Shown here piece after piece: positions 33,686 through 45,282 of a stretch of 64,000 nucleotides of DNA. The notes under the pieces are model-generated. The model had not been told where the DNA came from. It did no database searches and saw nothing but the letters and a program-made list of their open reading frames with translations. Positions within the stretch are counted from its first letter, which is position 1, and every line of letters starts with the position of its first letter. A program made the translations under genes and the position numbers. The stretch is from Podocnemis expansa (taxonomy: Eukaryota; Chordata; Testudines; Podocnemididae): NCBI GenBank assembly GCA_007922195.1, contig ML682118.1, positions 1,328,265-1,392,264 on the forward strand, written 5' to 3'.

Positions 33686-34104
33686 TTAAAATTAATGAAA
33701 AAGTTCAAATTAACATCAACCCTACCATGATTCAACAGGCTGCTTATTGTGTGTCTCTAAGACTTCAGCAGTTTACACTCTATCAGCAATTACATCAAGC
33801 TGGTGTAAATCTGTGAAGTCTATGGATATGCAGTGTTTTACACCAGCTGATGATCTAGTCCCGTACATTTTACTGAAATAAAATTCTAAGATGAGTTTTA
33901 CTGAGTCTACTTTAGTCTTTGAGCTTAGTTTCATGTGGATGATTTAAGACATACAATGTAAGAGGAGCTTGACAAATACCCATATACAGAAAAGTGATTG
34001 AAAGGCAACAGGATAGGTTGTTGAATGAGCTTAGCAAAAATGGGTTACATTGAAAATTATGTCTTAGGGGATTGCAGGTGTGGACCACAATAAGCAACAG
34101 AAAA
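33686..34104. other. No gene recognised
   Basis: Nothing identified apart from isolated short open frames. Confidence 0.35.
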
Positions 34105-34172
34105 GTTACTGCCTTGAAAAATTTGGAGGTATCAAGGTGTGCCACAGCAGAGAAAAGGTTGGGAACCACTAG
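34105..34172 (+). mobile_element. hAT right-end fragment
   Basis: ATCAAGGTGTGCCACAGCAG and GGTTGGGAACCACTAG match the right end of the copy at 32012-32216. Confidence 0.6.
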
Positions 34173-34592
34173 TCTAGCTTCACCATCCAGTGATGGGATT
34201 TTGTTATACTTTTACCTGCTACATTAAAGAGACATGCATCAAATATTTCTTCTTCTGTAGATATGTGTAGTCAGTGATAAATTCCACCCTCAATCTATTT
34301 TCTGTTAAGTTAAATAGACTCAAAGAGATAAATCTCTCACTATTAATTATGTTTACTAATCCTCTACTCTGGTGTCATTTAAATGATATTTTTTCTACGA
34401 ATAAAAGAAAATTTCAAACCCCATTCGTAGTGACAGAACTGCCTATTCATCAAATGTATTAAGTGTATTACATATTCTGTCTATTTTGTTTTGTTGGGGG
34501 GGGTCATTGTACATAATTAACTTTCTTGAGTCCTCACTACAGAAGGAGAAATGACTGACTCCTTTTTGTTGGCAGGTAAGGAAAAATTGAGG

Positions 34593-34598
<6 letters not shown>
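34173..34598. other. No gene recognised
   Basis: AT-rich. A short open frame at 34274-34462 is not recognisable; text near 34284-34320 recalls CR1 3' UTR but is too diverged to call. Confidence 0.35.

Positions 34599-34644
<46 letters not shown>
34599..34644. repeat. (GA)n microsatellite
   Basis: About 23 GA units. Confidence 0.95.
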
Positions 34645-34647
<3 letters not shown>

Positions 34648-35005
34648 AACTCCCAATTATACCCAGGTATGGTGAATTAACAGTCAGAGTTTGCCTACCA
34701 GATTTGCCTCAACAAACTAGTTAGGCAGGAAAATGTGCATCTCCTCCTGGTTTGTGGACCATGCAGTTGCTTAGGTGTACAGCGCCCCAGAGGAGGAGAC
34801 TGAAGAGGCTAGGGTCATTTTGCTGCAAAAACTTAGGCACTGACTAAGTTTATATGCCTGCACGGTAAGGCAGCAGCTGAGTCAAGGGTTTTTGAATGTC
34901 AGTGACACCTAAATCTCAAATTTTGGTGTCCAAACTGGTAATTAAGTGCCTAAATACTTGGGAACATGAGTGCATATTTCCAGTGTATGTTTGTTTAAGG
35001 GTCGT

Positions 35006-35075
35006 TTGAAGTTGGTGTTGGACTACATGATCTCCTGAGGTCACTTCCAGCCCTAATCTGTGATTCTCTGAATGA
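35006..35075 (+). mobile_element. CR1/SINE 3' tail fragment
   Basis: GTTGGACTACATGATCTCCT, then GAGGTCACTTCCAGCCCTAA, ending TGTGATTCTCTG. Confidence 0.65.
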
Positions 35076-35559
35076 GAGTAATTACTATTTTACTGCCCAC
35101 AATCAATCTTTCTCTCTCAGCTGTAGGCCAGATTCTTACTGTTATTTTCACAATACTTAATTCCTTATTTCCTGATTACCCTTCTGGAATCACAAGGTAC
35201 TTCATGATTAAGTTACTGTGAAACAGAAGTAAAAGGTGGATGAACTGTTGTGGAAGTGTCATGATGATCCAACCTAAACTATAAGTCTACCAGAGCTGGT
35301 GTCTGAATCTATATTTATACATAAAAGACATTCCAATCTCAAGTGATGGAGGAACAAAAACCACAGCAACACTACTACAATATCTTCACTAACAGCAGAA
35401 GAATGATCACTCTTTAGCAGAGAAAAATTTAATCTATTATCAAATATTGATTTTACTTTTATCCTCTCCACACACTGGTTTTAATATTGTAAAAGCTTAC
35501 TTTATTTGTTTGGGCTACTCCAGGTATTCATTTATACTATAAGAATTAGGTCATAGAAT
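35076..35559. other. No gene recognised
   Basis: No feature identified. Confidence 0.35.
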
Positions 35560-36115
35560 CTAAAACTATAGAATATTAGAATGCGAAGGGACAGCAGGAG
35601 CTCATTCTTTCTAGACCAACTCCCTGTTCAAAGCAGGACAAACCCCAAATAAATTATCCCATCCAGAGCTTTGTAAAGCCAGACCTTGAAAACCTCTAAG
35701 CACTGAGAGTCCACCATTTCCCTAGGCATCCCATTCTAGTGCTTCATCACTCTCCTAGTGAAAAAAAGGTTTTCCTAATAGCCAGTTTAAACTTCTCTGC
35801 AACTTGAGCCAATTGTTCCCTGTTTTGTCATCTGCCAGCACTGAGAACAATTTATTTCCACCCTCTTTTCAATTCAATTAATTAAATGCTGCTTTCAAAT
35901 CCATACCACCTCACTTATCTCCTCCGAAGATTAAGTAAGTCTAATTCCCCCAGCCTGTCTTCATAAGCCATATACTGTGATCCCTTCACAATTTCTGTTG
36001 TCCTCTGCTGGACTCTCTCCAATTTCTCCACAAAATTCCTGTACTGAAGGCCCAAAAACGTGACACGATCCTCCATATGTAGTCTCACCATTGCAGAATA
36101 GAGGAAATAATAAAG
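35560..36115 (-). mobile_element. CR1 LINE 3' part, split copy (left)
   Basis: Minus-strand CR1. The 3' end at about 35560 (ATAGAATATTAGAATGCG) is followed by the 3' UTR and the C-terminal coding text; QYMAYEDRLGELDLLNLRRR-like residues are encoded near 35915-35975. The same element resumes at about 37150. Confidence 0.75.
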
Positions 36116-37149
36116 CACTTTTATGACCTGAGCCTCCTGGGATAACCCTCTGAATGTGCCAAAATCAGGGCAAGCTGCAAAACCAGGGGCCACACCCTCA
36201 AATGACTGATGGGTGGTACTTAAACCAGTCTCCCAGCTAGTAACAAAACATGCTTCTGATTCCCTACCCTGGTCATCACCAAGCATAACAAAACAGAAAC
36301 AGACCCCTTGTTGAACATCAGCTCCTATGGTCCCCCCCAGCCACCTGGTCTCTTAAAGAAATAGGTTCTCCTGATCCCAAATGGCCAGCTACATCACCCA
36401 GAAGAATATGGGCTTGGATCTTATGCAAAATACCAAGCTACCAGTGAATTCTTTAGTCACTACAATTAAATGTTTAATATAAAAAGAAAACAAACAAAAC
36501 ATGATGGGTGTTAAAGGATCAAAGTGAAACACATACATCCAAATGTTTAGAGTCCATAGAAAGGAAGTCCTTGAAGAATATATACTTTGCAGGTTAGTCA
36601 AATTCCTCTGGTGCACACCCAGCACATGGTTGGGTCTGAGTCCTTTGTTCAGCCCCAGAAGAATAGTTCCAGAGGAGGGTGTTGGTTGTAGACAGACTGA
36701 AGATTAAAGACAAAATGGAGATGGGGCTATTGCCTTTTGTCATCTCCTCTCCCACACTCCCAGAGTCCTTGCCAAATTCAAATGGAGTTGAGTCACATGG
36801 CCAGTCTGGGTGATTGGCCAAACAGGTTTCTTTCTAGGCCCACTGCAGCAGCTGGGAGTCCCCTTAATCAATGGGCCATTACAATGACAATAGTTTATAA
36901 GACACCCAGTCTGGGATTGCTTGGAGTCAAATAACTTGGAGTACAAACAAAACAAATGCATTCCTACTATCTTTTACAGATACGATACCTACATATAAAC
37001 CATATACTCATTCCTAGCAGACTACAACTTTTCTATTGATACCAAACTTGCTATATCACACATGGATTATTGCAAATATGAAATATTAGTATGGAAGATA
37101 ACCATGAACCGTCCACTAGACCCAAATAATATCACATCTTGTTCTGCTG
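36116..37149. mobile_element. 1-kb insertion splitting a CR1, LTR-like
   Basis: CR1 text breaks at about 36115 and resumes in register at about 37150, so this 1-kb block is a later insertion. It has no coding potential and ends close to TG/CA dinucleotides (TGAGCC near 36127; ATCACA near 37136), which together with its size hints at a solo LTR. I could not fix the boundaries or a target duplication. Confidence 0.4.
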
Positions 37150-37380
37150 AGGATGGTCCTACCTATTCAGCCTGATATGCCACTATCATCTTTGTCAATA
37201 ATGGTGCCTTGTTGACTCATATCCAGTTTCTTGACCACTGTAAACATCAGGTCCTTTTCTGCAGAACTGCTGCCTAGCTACTCGGTCCCCAGTTCATAGC
37301 AGTGAATGGCATTTTTGTGTCCTAAGTGCAGAACTCAGTACCTGTTAATGTTGAATCTGATCAGATTTATTTTTGCTCCT
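37150..37380 (-). mobile_element. CR1 LINE, split copy (right)
   Basis: Continuation of 35560-36115: reverse complement of the segment encoding the [14 protein letters not shown] block (TTGACTCATATCCAGTTTCT near 37212) up to the 5' truncation near 37380. Confidence 0.7.
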
Positions 37381-38714
37381 CCCTCTGCGCCACTGTAACT
37401 TTACAAGAACAAATGAGAAAAGGACACAATAAATTTGAAGAGCTGTGGGAAATGTCCTGTCAGGCCACTAAACTTTCTTTGAAAGTATCTTGAAGACATG
37501 GATGAAGCCTTCCCAGCTTATCTGACCTGAGTAGCTATATTTTGTGATTAAGTTCAGTTGGACCACTGTGTGGTTGGCTTTGTCTAAAAGCTGTAGAAAA
37601 AGCATTGCAAGTTCATGTCAGGTATATTATGAATTCCTTCAGAGAATTCATGAGATTGTCCTGTATGCTAAACAAAGTACTCAAGAAGCAATATTTTACT
37701 GCATGCTGTTGGGTGAGGAAAAACTCATTTATATCCATTTGAGGGAATGAGTGTTTTGATGACTGGGAATAGTACAGAAACTTTTTAATCTGCCTTGTAT
37801 ATTGTGTTCTAAGTTACACTAATGTGAACAAGGAGAAATTCTGTTGAATTCTGTTCATTTGCTCAACAGTTTTTCTCTGAACTGCATCCATAGACCCAGA
37901 ATTAATTGGAAACTTAGTGATTAAACACTGGCTTACTGTTTGTTCTTTACTCAATATAAATAGACATAAATTTATGTAAATGATATCCATTTGGACCTGC
38001 GATTCCCCCACACCTAGCAGGATTTTCCTATGTGAGATGAAGAATTTTCCCCTTTGTTTTGGAGATAGTCTCTTGCTTTGTGGTTAAAATATACTACTAG
38101 GGATGATTGGGGAAGAATGGGATGTCTCACACTTCCTGTGATTTGCACAAGACTACTGAGTAAATTTGGCTAGGTTTTATTCCTATTTCAGGTCTGAACG
38201 TGCTTGCATAAATACCAATTGCAAAGCTGAGCATGAAATGTGCTGAATCTGTGACAATTACTGATACCTATCATCTCTAAGAATCTGGTCACTTCTGAGT
38301 AAAAATATTTACAAGGAAGAAGACTATTTCTTTAAATTGGTATGTAACAAAGAAAATGTTTTAGTCCTTCAGGACAGTTGTCTATAATTTTATAATTATT
38401 TTAATATGTTACTTGCTCTTCTCCCTATTTTTTTTCACTTTTAAGTCATCCATTCATATACACAGAGACAGATTCACAAAATGACTTTCAGTGCCTCACT
38501 TCCACTTTAGGTGCTTAAGACTGAGGTCACCGAGGTTCCCCCTGGTGTTCAAAAAAGCATCCCCTCAGATGCTGACTGACTCTCTAGGTGCCTATTTTTT
38601 TTTCTGTGAAAGTTCCAAAGGCACCTACATTGCTGCCTCTTAGCAAGCACACTGATGTGGCTGAACATCCCACTGCTATCCACAAGACCTCTGCCTATCT
38701 ACTCCTCTGCCAAT
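37381..38714. other. No gene recognised
   Basis: About 1.3 kb without a nameable feature. A TTAGGTGCTTAAGACTGAGG-type segment at 38505-38620 resembles a dispersed motif also seen at 12600, 22500, 34900 and 43100-43330. Confidence 0.35.
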
Positions 38715-38850
38715 CACTTGATGGACCACCTAATTACTTGCTCTGTTCATTCCCTCTGAACCACCTGCATTGGGCACTGGTAGAAGAAAGGAGACTGGAT
38801 CAGACTGACCATTGGTCCAGCTTGATATGAACATTCTTATGTCCTTACCT
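38715..38850 (+). mobile_element. 3' end of an unclassified reptilian LINE
   Basis: CTGTTCATTCCCTCTGAACC and GGACTGGATCAGACTGACCA-type text ending ATTCTTATGTCCTTA belongs to a common dispersed reptile repeat. I cannot name the clade with certainty (CR1/L3-like). Confidence 0.5.
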
Positions 38851-39679
38851 CATCCTACCCAGTCAACAAACTGAGCACAACTACCAGAACATGCCCCATT
38901 AAAAATGGCTGCAGAAGGAGTCCACTTCATAATTTTTAGCCCAGTGGTTAGTGCAAACATGCAGGAAACCCACTGAATTCCTTCCTCGTCTAGATAAGGA
39001 GAAAGGGTTTGAACAAGGGGCTACTATGTCTCAGAAGAGTGTCCTACGCAGAGTTATGGGGAATGGCTTCCTATGTATCTCCTGTTCAAGCTGCTCCACT
39101 TTAGATATCTGATTTAACAATCATTTGAGGAAAGAGACTGGATCCAATGTTCCAGGTGTGGGACTTAACTGCAGAGTCATTCTCATCCCATTGTTGTCCA
39201 ATAATTTATTTTTGTCCTGGTTCCCTGAAACGTTCAGTTAAAGAGAGAGTGCTTTGATTGTAGTACTGTGAATTTTCTTTTCTTTTTCAGAGCTGATTGC
39301 TCATTGGCCTGTAATTTACCTCTGTTTTCTACTATATTTATCTCTTGCTGGAGGCTGTATTTTCCTGCTTCAGTTCCTCCTTCTATGAAGCTCCCTTTTC
39401 CCCCCTCATTAATAGTCTGGGTATTAGCCTGGAATGGTGACTCCCAGCTGAAATAAATGATGTCTTACTGCAGCTGTTTGCTAACATGAAACAGCCTTTT
39501 ATCCCCCTTATGAAAATCTTGCCTAGAAGAGTCACAGTTGAATGGAATCTTAGGTTCTCACTGATGGTGGCCAAACATGAAAGTTCATTATTTGTTTTGG
39601 TGATCATTTAATGCCAAACAGAGGTCAAGTAATTATAATACCAGCCCATGTATACACGTCACCTCTGAAGCACAGAATC
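38851..39679. other. No gene recognised
   Basis: Short open frames at 39268-39607 overlap on opposite strands. Nothing recognised. Confidence 0.35.
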
Positions 39680-40270
39680 TTGTAATCACAGAAAATGTGG
39701 GTTGGAAGGGACCTCAGGAGGTCATCTAGTTCAGCCAACTGCTCAGAGCAAGGCCTAACCTAATAAACCATCATGGTCAGGGCTTTATCAAAGTGAACCT
39801 TAAAAATCTCTAAGGATGGAGATTCCACCACCGTTCTAGATAATCCATTCCAGTGCTTCACCCTCTCCAAGTGAAAAAGTTGTCCTGATATCCAACCTAG
39901 ACCCTCTGTCAATGCAACTTGAGACCCTTACCCCTTGTTCTGCTATCTGTTGCCACTGAGAACAGCCTGGTTCCAGCCTCCTTGGGACCCCCTTTAGGTA
40001 GTTGAAGACTGCTATCAAATCCCTCCTCATTTTTCTCTTCTGCAGACTAAACAAGCCTATTTCCATCAGCCTCTCCTAAGTTATACACTAGAGCTCCCTA
40101 ATAATTTTCAATGCCCTCTACTGGACTCTCCCAGTTTTGTCCATATCCTTCCTCTAGTGGGGATCCCAAAATTCGGTACAATAATCCAAATGTGGCCTCA
40201 CAACATCAAATAAAGGGGAATAGTCACTTCTCTTGGTCTGTTGGCAATTCTACTACTAATAGGAGCACAT
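39680..40270 (-). mobile_element. CR1 LINE 3' part
   Basis: Minus-strand CR1 from its 3' end (ATCACAGAAAATGTGGGTTG at about 39692) through the UTR and ORF2 C-terminus ([20 protein letters not shown] encoded at about 40000-40060). 5' truncated near 40270. Confidence 0.85.
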
Positions 40271-40284
40271 ATGAACACAGTCTT

Positions 40285-40380
40285 ACCAGGATTACCCCCA
40301 TTTCACACAGACAGGGAGACACAGAGAGGGGAAGTGACTTTGCAAGGTCATCCAGCATGTCAGGGCCAGAATTGTCAATA
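40285..40380 (+). mobile_element. MIR-like SINE fragment
   Basis: Contains ATTACCCCCATTTCACACAG, then GAGACACAGAGAGGGGAAGT and GACTTTGCAAGGTCATCCAG, the conserved MIR core text. Ancient and diverged. Confidence 0.7.
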
Positions 40381-41732
40381 GTTCCAGTTTAATAAGCAAG
40401 TCATTCAGCCACACTGATCCATCTCTGGGATTTACCCCTTTCTCCATTATATTTACAAGTCAGTGATGCTGCGGGATTCCTGTTTAAAATCCATCCCTGT
40501 ATCCATATTTTATCCTCTTGTGTCCCCTTTCCCCTTTTCAATCTGGGAATGGAGAATGGATTTTTGATTTGACCAAGAGGGAAAGGACAATGTGTTGGGC
40601 CCCGAGAAGAGGAGGAAGAGATGACTGGGTTTGGCCATTCCATACCTTCACACCTGTTTCTACCCAGAGTACCTTAAGTGATTTTTATTACTGTAAGAAT
40701 ATCAATAATATTCAAGACACAGCTGGCAAAAAGGGTGCTTTAACTGTCTGAGTTTTTATTAAATCACCTATCATCTGTCTTGTTGAACATCAGTCTTTTT
40801 TCAGAGACATGAGTTTATTATATGGTTGTATTTCCCTTATACTATAATTACCCATTCCTGGAAATGAAATCTTTAGATATTACAAGAAAATTAGGATTAA
40901 GAATTTTGGCAGGTAAAGTATCCAGAAGATGTGAACCTCAAGAAGGGATTTTGAATATGGAAATAATTTAAGAACTGCTGTGCTACGATGCTGAAACCTG
41001 TGTAGTGTTAGTAACTAAAGCAGAATACCACACTTTCAAACACATTTATAAAGCACAATGTGATGCAGTAGCACCTATTTTACATTACATAGATTATTTA
41101 TACAACCAGCAGGTATTACACTGAGGGAATAGTCAGGAAACAGAAGACAGTGCATGACAAGGAGTTAAGTTCAGGATTTACTGCAGTCACTTATAGGAAG
41201 GAAGCTTGGGTGTGCACTCAAACTCACAGGAACCCAGGCATTAGTACAAGTATGACAGTGGGGATAGAAGACAGATGGGCACAGAAGAGGACTCTTGGTA
41301 ACTGAACTTCAAAGGCAGGAGTGTCTCAGGACCTCGGTGATCAGAAGGGTCTCTGCTGAGCTGCTGCCAGTGCGGTAAACATACTTTTTGTCACTGAGTT
41401 AATAATGACAGTTCACCAAGGAGCTTATATTCCTTTTCCTGGAATGATTGGTGGAGTACAGCTGTGTGTTCATGCCTTGAGGTTTGGCATGTAGCTTTCT
41501 TTGCTAACAGTAAATTTGCTAATACTTATCTTGTGTCACACACTTACTTCCTCTTTCACTCAAGGAGAGGAGCAATAGCAGGGGAAGGGTCAAAAGGTTA
41601 GCAAGGGGTTGTGGGGGCAGCCGCTCAACAGCAAGTACTTAGACGACAACATCATGGTGAAGATGCATTTGTATTTTGTCAATTTATTTCATTTTTGCTC
41701 TACTTGCAGGTCTCAGGTTTGCTGGGAAAAAA
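40381..41732. other. No gene recognised; possible LTR-like block
   Basis: The segment at about 41120-41600 (GTTCAGGATTTACTGCAGTC near 41170) resembles LTR-type repeats of this genome, but no inverted termini or target duplication could be fixed. A pyrimidine-rich acceptor, GCTCTACTTGCAG, lies at 41697-41709, 23 bp before the OR pseudogene start. Confidence 0.35.
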
Positions 41733-42680
41733 ATGTCAATGGCAAATCAAACCCCTGTGATACCCTTTATCCTCTGAGGAATGTCCAGTGATTCAAAAAT
41801 ACAAATGCTGCTCTTCCTGTTTTTTTTAATTATTTAGCTTGTCATGCTGTTGGGGAACATGCTTATCATTCTGGTGATAAGGGCATGTCATCAACTCCAC
41901 ACCCCCATGTACTTCTTTCTATATAACTTATCCTTCCTTGACATCTGTTATTCCTCAGTCTCTGTCCCTAGAATGCTGGTGGATTTCCTGACAGAGGAAA
42001 AAACTATTTCAGTCAATGACTGCATTGCCCAGATGTTCTTTATTTTTATGTCCTCGTGTACAGAAGTTCTCATTTTTGCAGCAATGGCCTATGATCAATA
42101 CACTGCCATCTGTGACCCATTGTGTTACATGTTGACCATGAATAAAGGAGTCTGCTATCAGCTGGTGGGTGGTGTGTGTACAGTGGGTTTCCTGTATACG
42201 CTGATAAACACCCTTCCTCTGTCAGAGATACATTTCTGTGGGCCCAGTGAAACTAGACATTTCATCTGTGAGCTCTCTTCCATATTAGATCTGTTCTGTA
42301 CTGAGATCTTTACCAGTGAAGTGGTGTTTTTCACCTCTGCTGTGGTCATAGGGATCATGTCATTCTTCTTCACTGTTGATTCTTATATTCACATAATATT
42401 CACTATGCTGAGGATACCTTGCAAAGAGGGCAAGTGTAAAGCCTTCTCTGTCTGCAGTTCCAGCCTCATTGTGGCTGGTCTATGCTACAGAACAGGTTTG
42501 TTTCAGTATGTGAGACCAGTCTCAGACTCTTCTCTGGTTCTAGATGGACTCTTTTCCATCCAGTAGAGCATCTTAACCCTCATGTTAAACCCCATCATCT
42601 ATAGTTTGAAAAGTAAAGGAGGTGAATGTAGCACTGGGGAAAATACTGAGGAGATTTGTTCTGTTTCTCTTGCAAGGTAA
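41733..42680 (+). pseudogene. Olfactory receptor pseudogene, OR8S1-like class II
   Basis: The ATG at 41733 (after a splice acceptor ending at 41709) opens a receptor frame: NQT glycosylation site (residues 5-7), GN in TM1, LHTPMYFFLYNLSFLDICYSS, FCGPSETRHFICE in the second extracellular loop, KCKAFSVCSSSL before TM6 and LMLNPIIYSLKSK in TM7. It is stopped by TGA at codon 15 (41775-41777), TAG at codon 35 (41835-41837, in TM1) and TAG at 42564-42566 just before TM7. An extra base in the run near 42612-42620 then shifts the C-terminal tail. DRY is now DQY. The long open segment 41844-42566 is therefore only an internal fragment. Its subfamily matches the minus-strand pseudogene at 27.5-28.5 kb. 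Confidence 0.9.
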
Positions 42681-44384
42681 AAACCATCTTAAATGGAATA
42701 TGTAATAAAGAACCAGGGAATCCTGGCTAATCATAAATGTGTTATTGACTGAAAAATCTTGTTTATATACAACCCAAATAAATAAGGACTTAAATTAACA
42801 GTAGTCCTATCATTGACTTAAAAATTCAAAGGCCCATTCAGCAAAATATTTAAACTTGTATCTCCTTTAATCACCTGATTAGCCAATATAGGGTGTCCTA
42901 CTTTTAGAGCTAAGTCCATGTTTAAACAGCTTGTTGCATTTAGAGCTGGGAAGACAGTTTCTCATTTCACACGGTTCTTCTTCTATATCCTGTTCAAAGC
43001 CCTTCCTACAGCACCTAGATAGGTTTCATGAGTGGGATTGTCAGAAGCACTGAGCACCAGCCTATCTGCATTCTTCAAGAAATCAAGGGCAAACCCACCC
43101 ATCAGTTCCATGGGACACAAACTTACAGCTGTGCTCAGGTGAAGACTCTCTAAGGGATGAGCAGCAGTTAGGTGCCCAGGACCCATGGACAATCAAGGGA
43201 TTTGTGTGCCTACCTGACATTTGAAAAGATTCCCCTGAAGATTCTGAAAATCCCACTTTTTGGCTGAATTTTTTAATAGACAAGGGATTTAGGTACCATA
43301 ATCCATTTTGAGCTCTATACCTAACTCTGTTAGGCCCCTAATGAAATCCCAGCTCCATTCTATCCACTAGGAATTCTGTCTCATGAATTGCTCTTCAATT
43401 TAGCATATTTGTTGGTGCAGAAAATAACTTTCTCTATCCCTGCATTCATTTAACTCTATATTTTTGGAATGTAAACAGGGACTAAGAGACTTAGACCCCC
43501 ATGCATCCACAACACTATTATCATTTAATGGCTCACCTTCAACTTAAAGAACACATGTTGTTCTCATTTCCAGTGGGGCATGGCAATAAAAGATGAGGTC
43601 AAGAAAAGGGCAATAAAAATGAGTAGGCATTCATATAAGAGACCAGGTGGGTGACACCATATCTTTTATTGGCTCCTATCTTTGGAATTGTGAACAAGTG
43701 GTGAAATCTTCAGCCCACAGTGAAATCCACAAGGGCAAAAGTCATGAAGAGCTTTTTTCCATGTGTGCAGCTGGAGAATCTTCTGCTGTAATCTTTGTTT
43801 CATTTATTCATCTCACTCTTTGTGGGAAGAGGTGTAATTAGTATGAAATTAGGAGGTGTCTGCACTTGGATGAGCCTTAGGTGAAAGAATGGTCCCCTTA
43901 AGGCAGGTCTATACTGCTTGACTTTTCTGGCAACCATTGAACTTAGATACACGTTACCTAAAATTACTTGCTTATCTATGTTCAGGTCCTCTAGTCCCTT
44001 TATACACACTCTATGTGGTTTAAAGATAGCATCTTTGAACCAGTATTACCCAGTTTCCAGGATGGTATCGTCTTGCAGAATCGTCTTCCTGATCGACTGA
44101 GGGGGTTCTTCACAGACCTGAACAGTCAATAAGGAAGTTCCAACTGGCAGTGGCAAATTTGCTAACATCAGTGAAGACCTTCTCTCTGTCTCTCCAGCCT
44201 ATCTTTCCATGCAGAAAAACTGGACTTAATGGTAAAGGCTACATAAATAAAGCTATCAACACCATATCTCTTTGCTCCTGGCCCCAAAGTGGTATTTACT
44301 TGCCCCAGATTATTTGGCATTCCAAGTCTTACATCAAAGACAAAGCTGGAGATCAATTCCTAGTAAATAACTGCAGGTTTTAGC

Positions 44385-44385
<1 letters not shown>
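42681..44385. other. No gene recognised
   Basis: Anonymous DNA. 43000-43340 contains TTAGGTGCC/GGCACCTAA-type motifs of a dispersed reptile repeat; 43640-43690 (CACCATATCTTTTATTGGC) looks like the edge of another common reptile repeat. No receptor sequence. Confidence 0.35.

Positions 44386-44439
<54 letters not shown>
44386..44439. repeat. (AAG)n microsatellite
   Basis: 18 perfect AAG units. Confidence 0.95.
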
Positions 44440-44440
<1 letters not shown>

Positions 44441-44875
44441 GAGAGTTGTTGATAGGTAAAACAAGGTAAAATGTATTTACAAGTATGTTAAAGCTTGCAT
44501 GTCCCAAATAATAGCAGATATGTAGTAATTGGCCTGTTTCCCAAGACTTTCTTCAGTGTACCCAGGGTAATTGTAGGATCTCCCTCTTTTTGTCTAGTTT
44601 TCCACCAGTTAGAATCCAAATGGTCCAAAGTTTTCTCTTTGAATCACTACTTATAGCTTCTTTTTAGAGGAAACAATCTGAAAAAAACCTGTGCCCAAAC
44701 AAAGGCTAGCTGCTGTGTATTAGCGTGTTTTCATTTGCATTTGATGAGTTATTTAGTTACAAATATATACATAATGACATTGCATTATTATAGGGACAGA
44801 GAAGTGAAAACAATGCAAGTAACATTCCATTAGTATACATGAAGTTCTAACACCTGAATACACCCTCAGATTAGC
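44440..44875. other. Unassigned, possibly LTR-type repeat
   Basis: Text such as AAATGTATTTACAAGTATGT resembles mobile DNA, but no termini were found. Confidence 0.3.
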
Positions 44876-45165
44876 ATGCACTTTGAATTAAGGTTATTAA
44901 ATTAACCTAAATTCAAACTAGTCATTATTTAGTTAAAAAAAACAACAAAAAACTAGTCATTATTTAGTTTTCAAACTTTAGTTCAAACTAGTCATAATTT
45001 TACATATTTCCTGTGCATAGTTTGAACTTAGCTATTTAGTATGGACTAAGCATCGGGTCTCACTAGTCTGGACTAAACTTTGGCAACACCTAGTGTGGCA
45101 ATGGGCCAAATTAGTCTAGACTATGCTTGCTTAATCCAGACTAATTTGGCAGGGTAGAGATAGCC
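44876..45165. mobile_element. MITE, GGCTATG family, left end lost
   Basis: The right terminus GGTAGAGATAGCC ends at 45165. The interior has TTCAAACTAGTCATTA-type repeats, including an internal duplication around a short A-run (44934-44952). The left terminal repeat is not visible. Confidence 0.65.
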
Positions 45166-45228
45166 TGAAGATTCATGGTGAACAGAGAATGTCCCAGATA
45201 ATTGAAGAAAGACAAATATAGTTCCCCT

Positions 45229-45282
45229 GAAAAGAAAAGAAAAGAAAAGAAAAGAAAAGAAAAGAAAAGAAAAGAAAAGAGG
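45229..45282. repeat. (AAAAG)n microsatellite within CR1
   Basis: About ten AAAAG units, located where the related CR1 at 30970 reads AAGAAAGGGGAAAAGGAAG. Confidence 0.9.
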
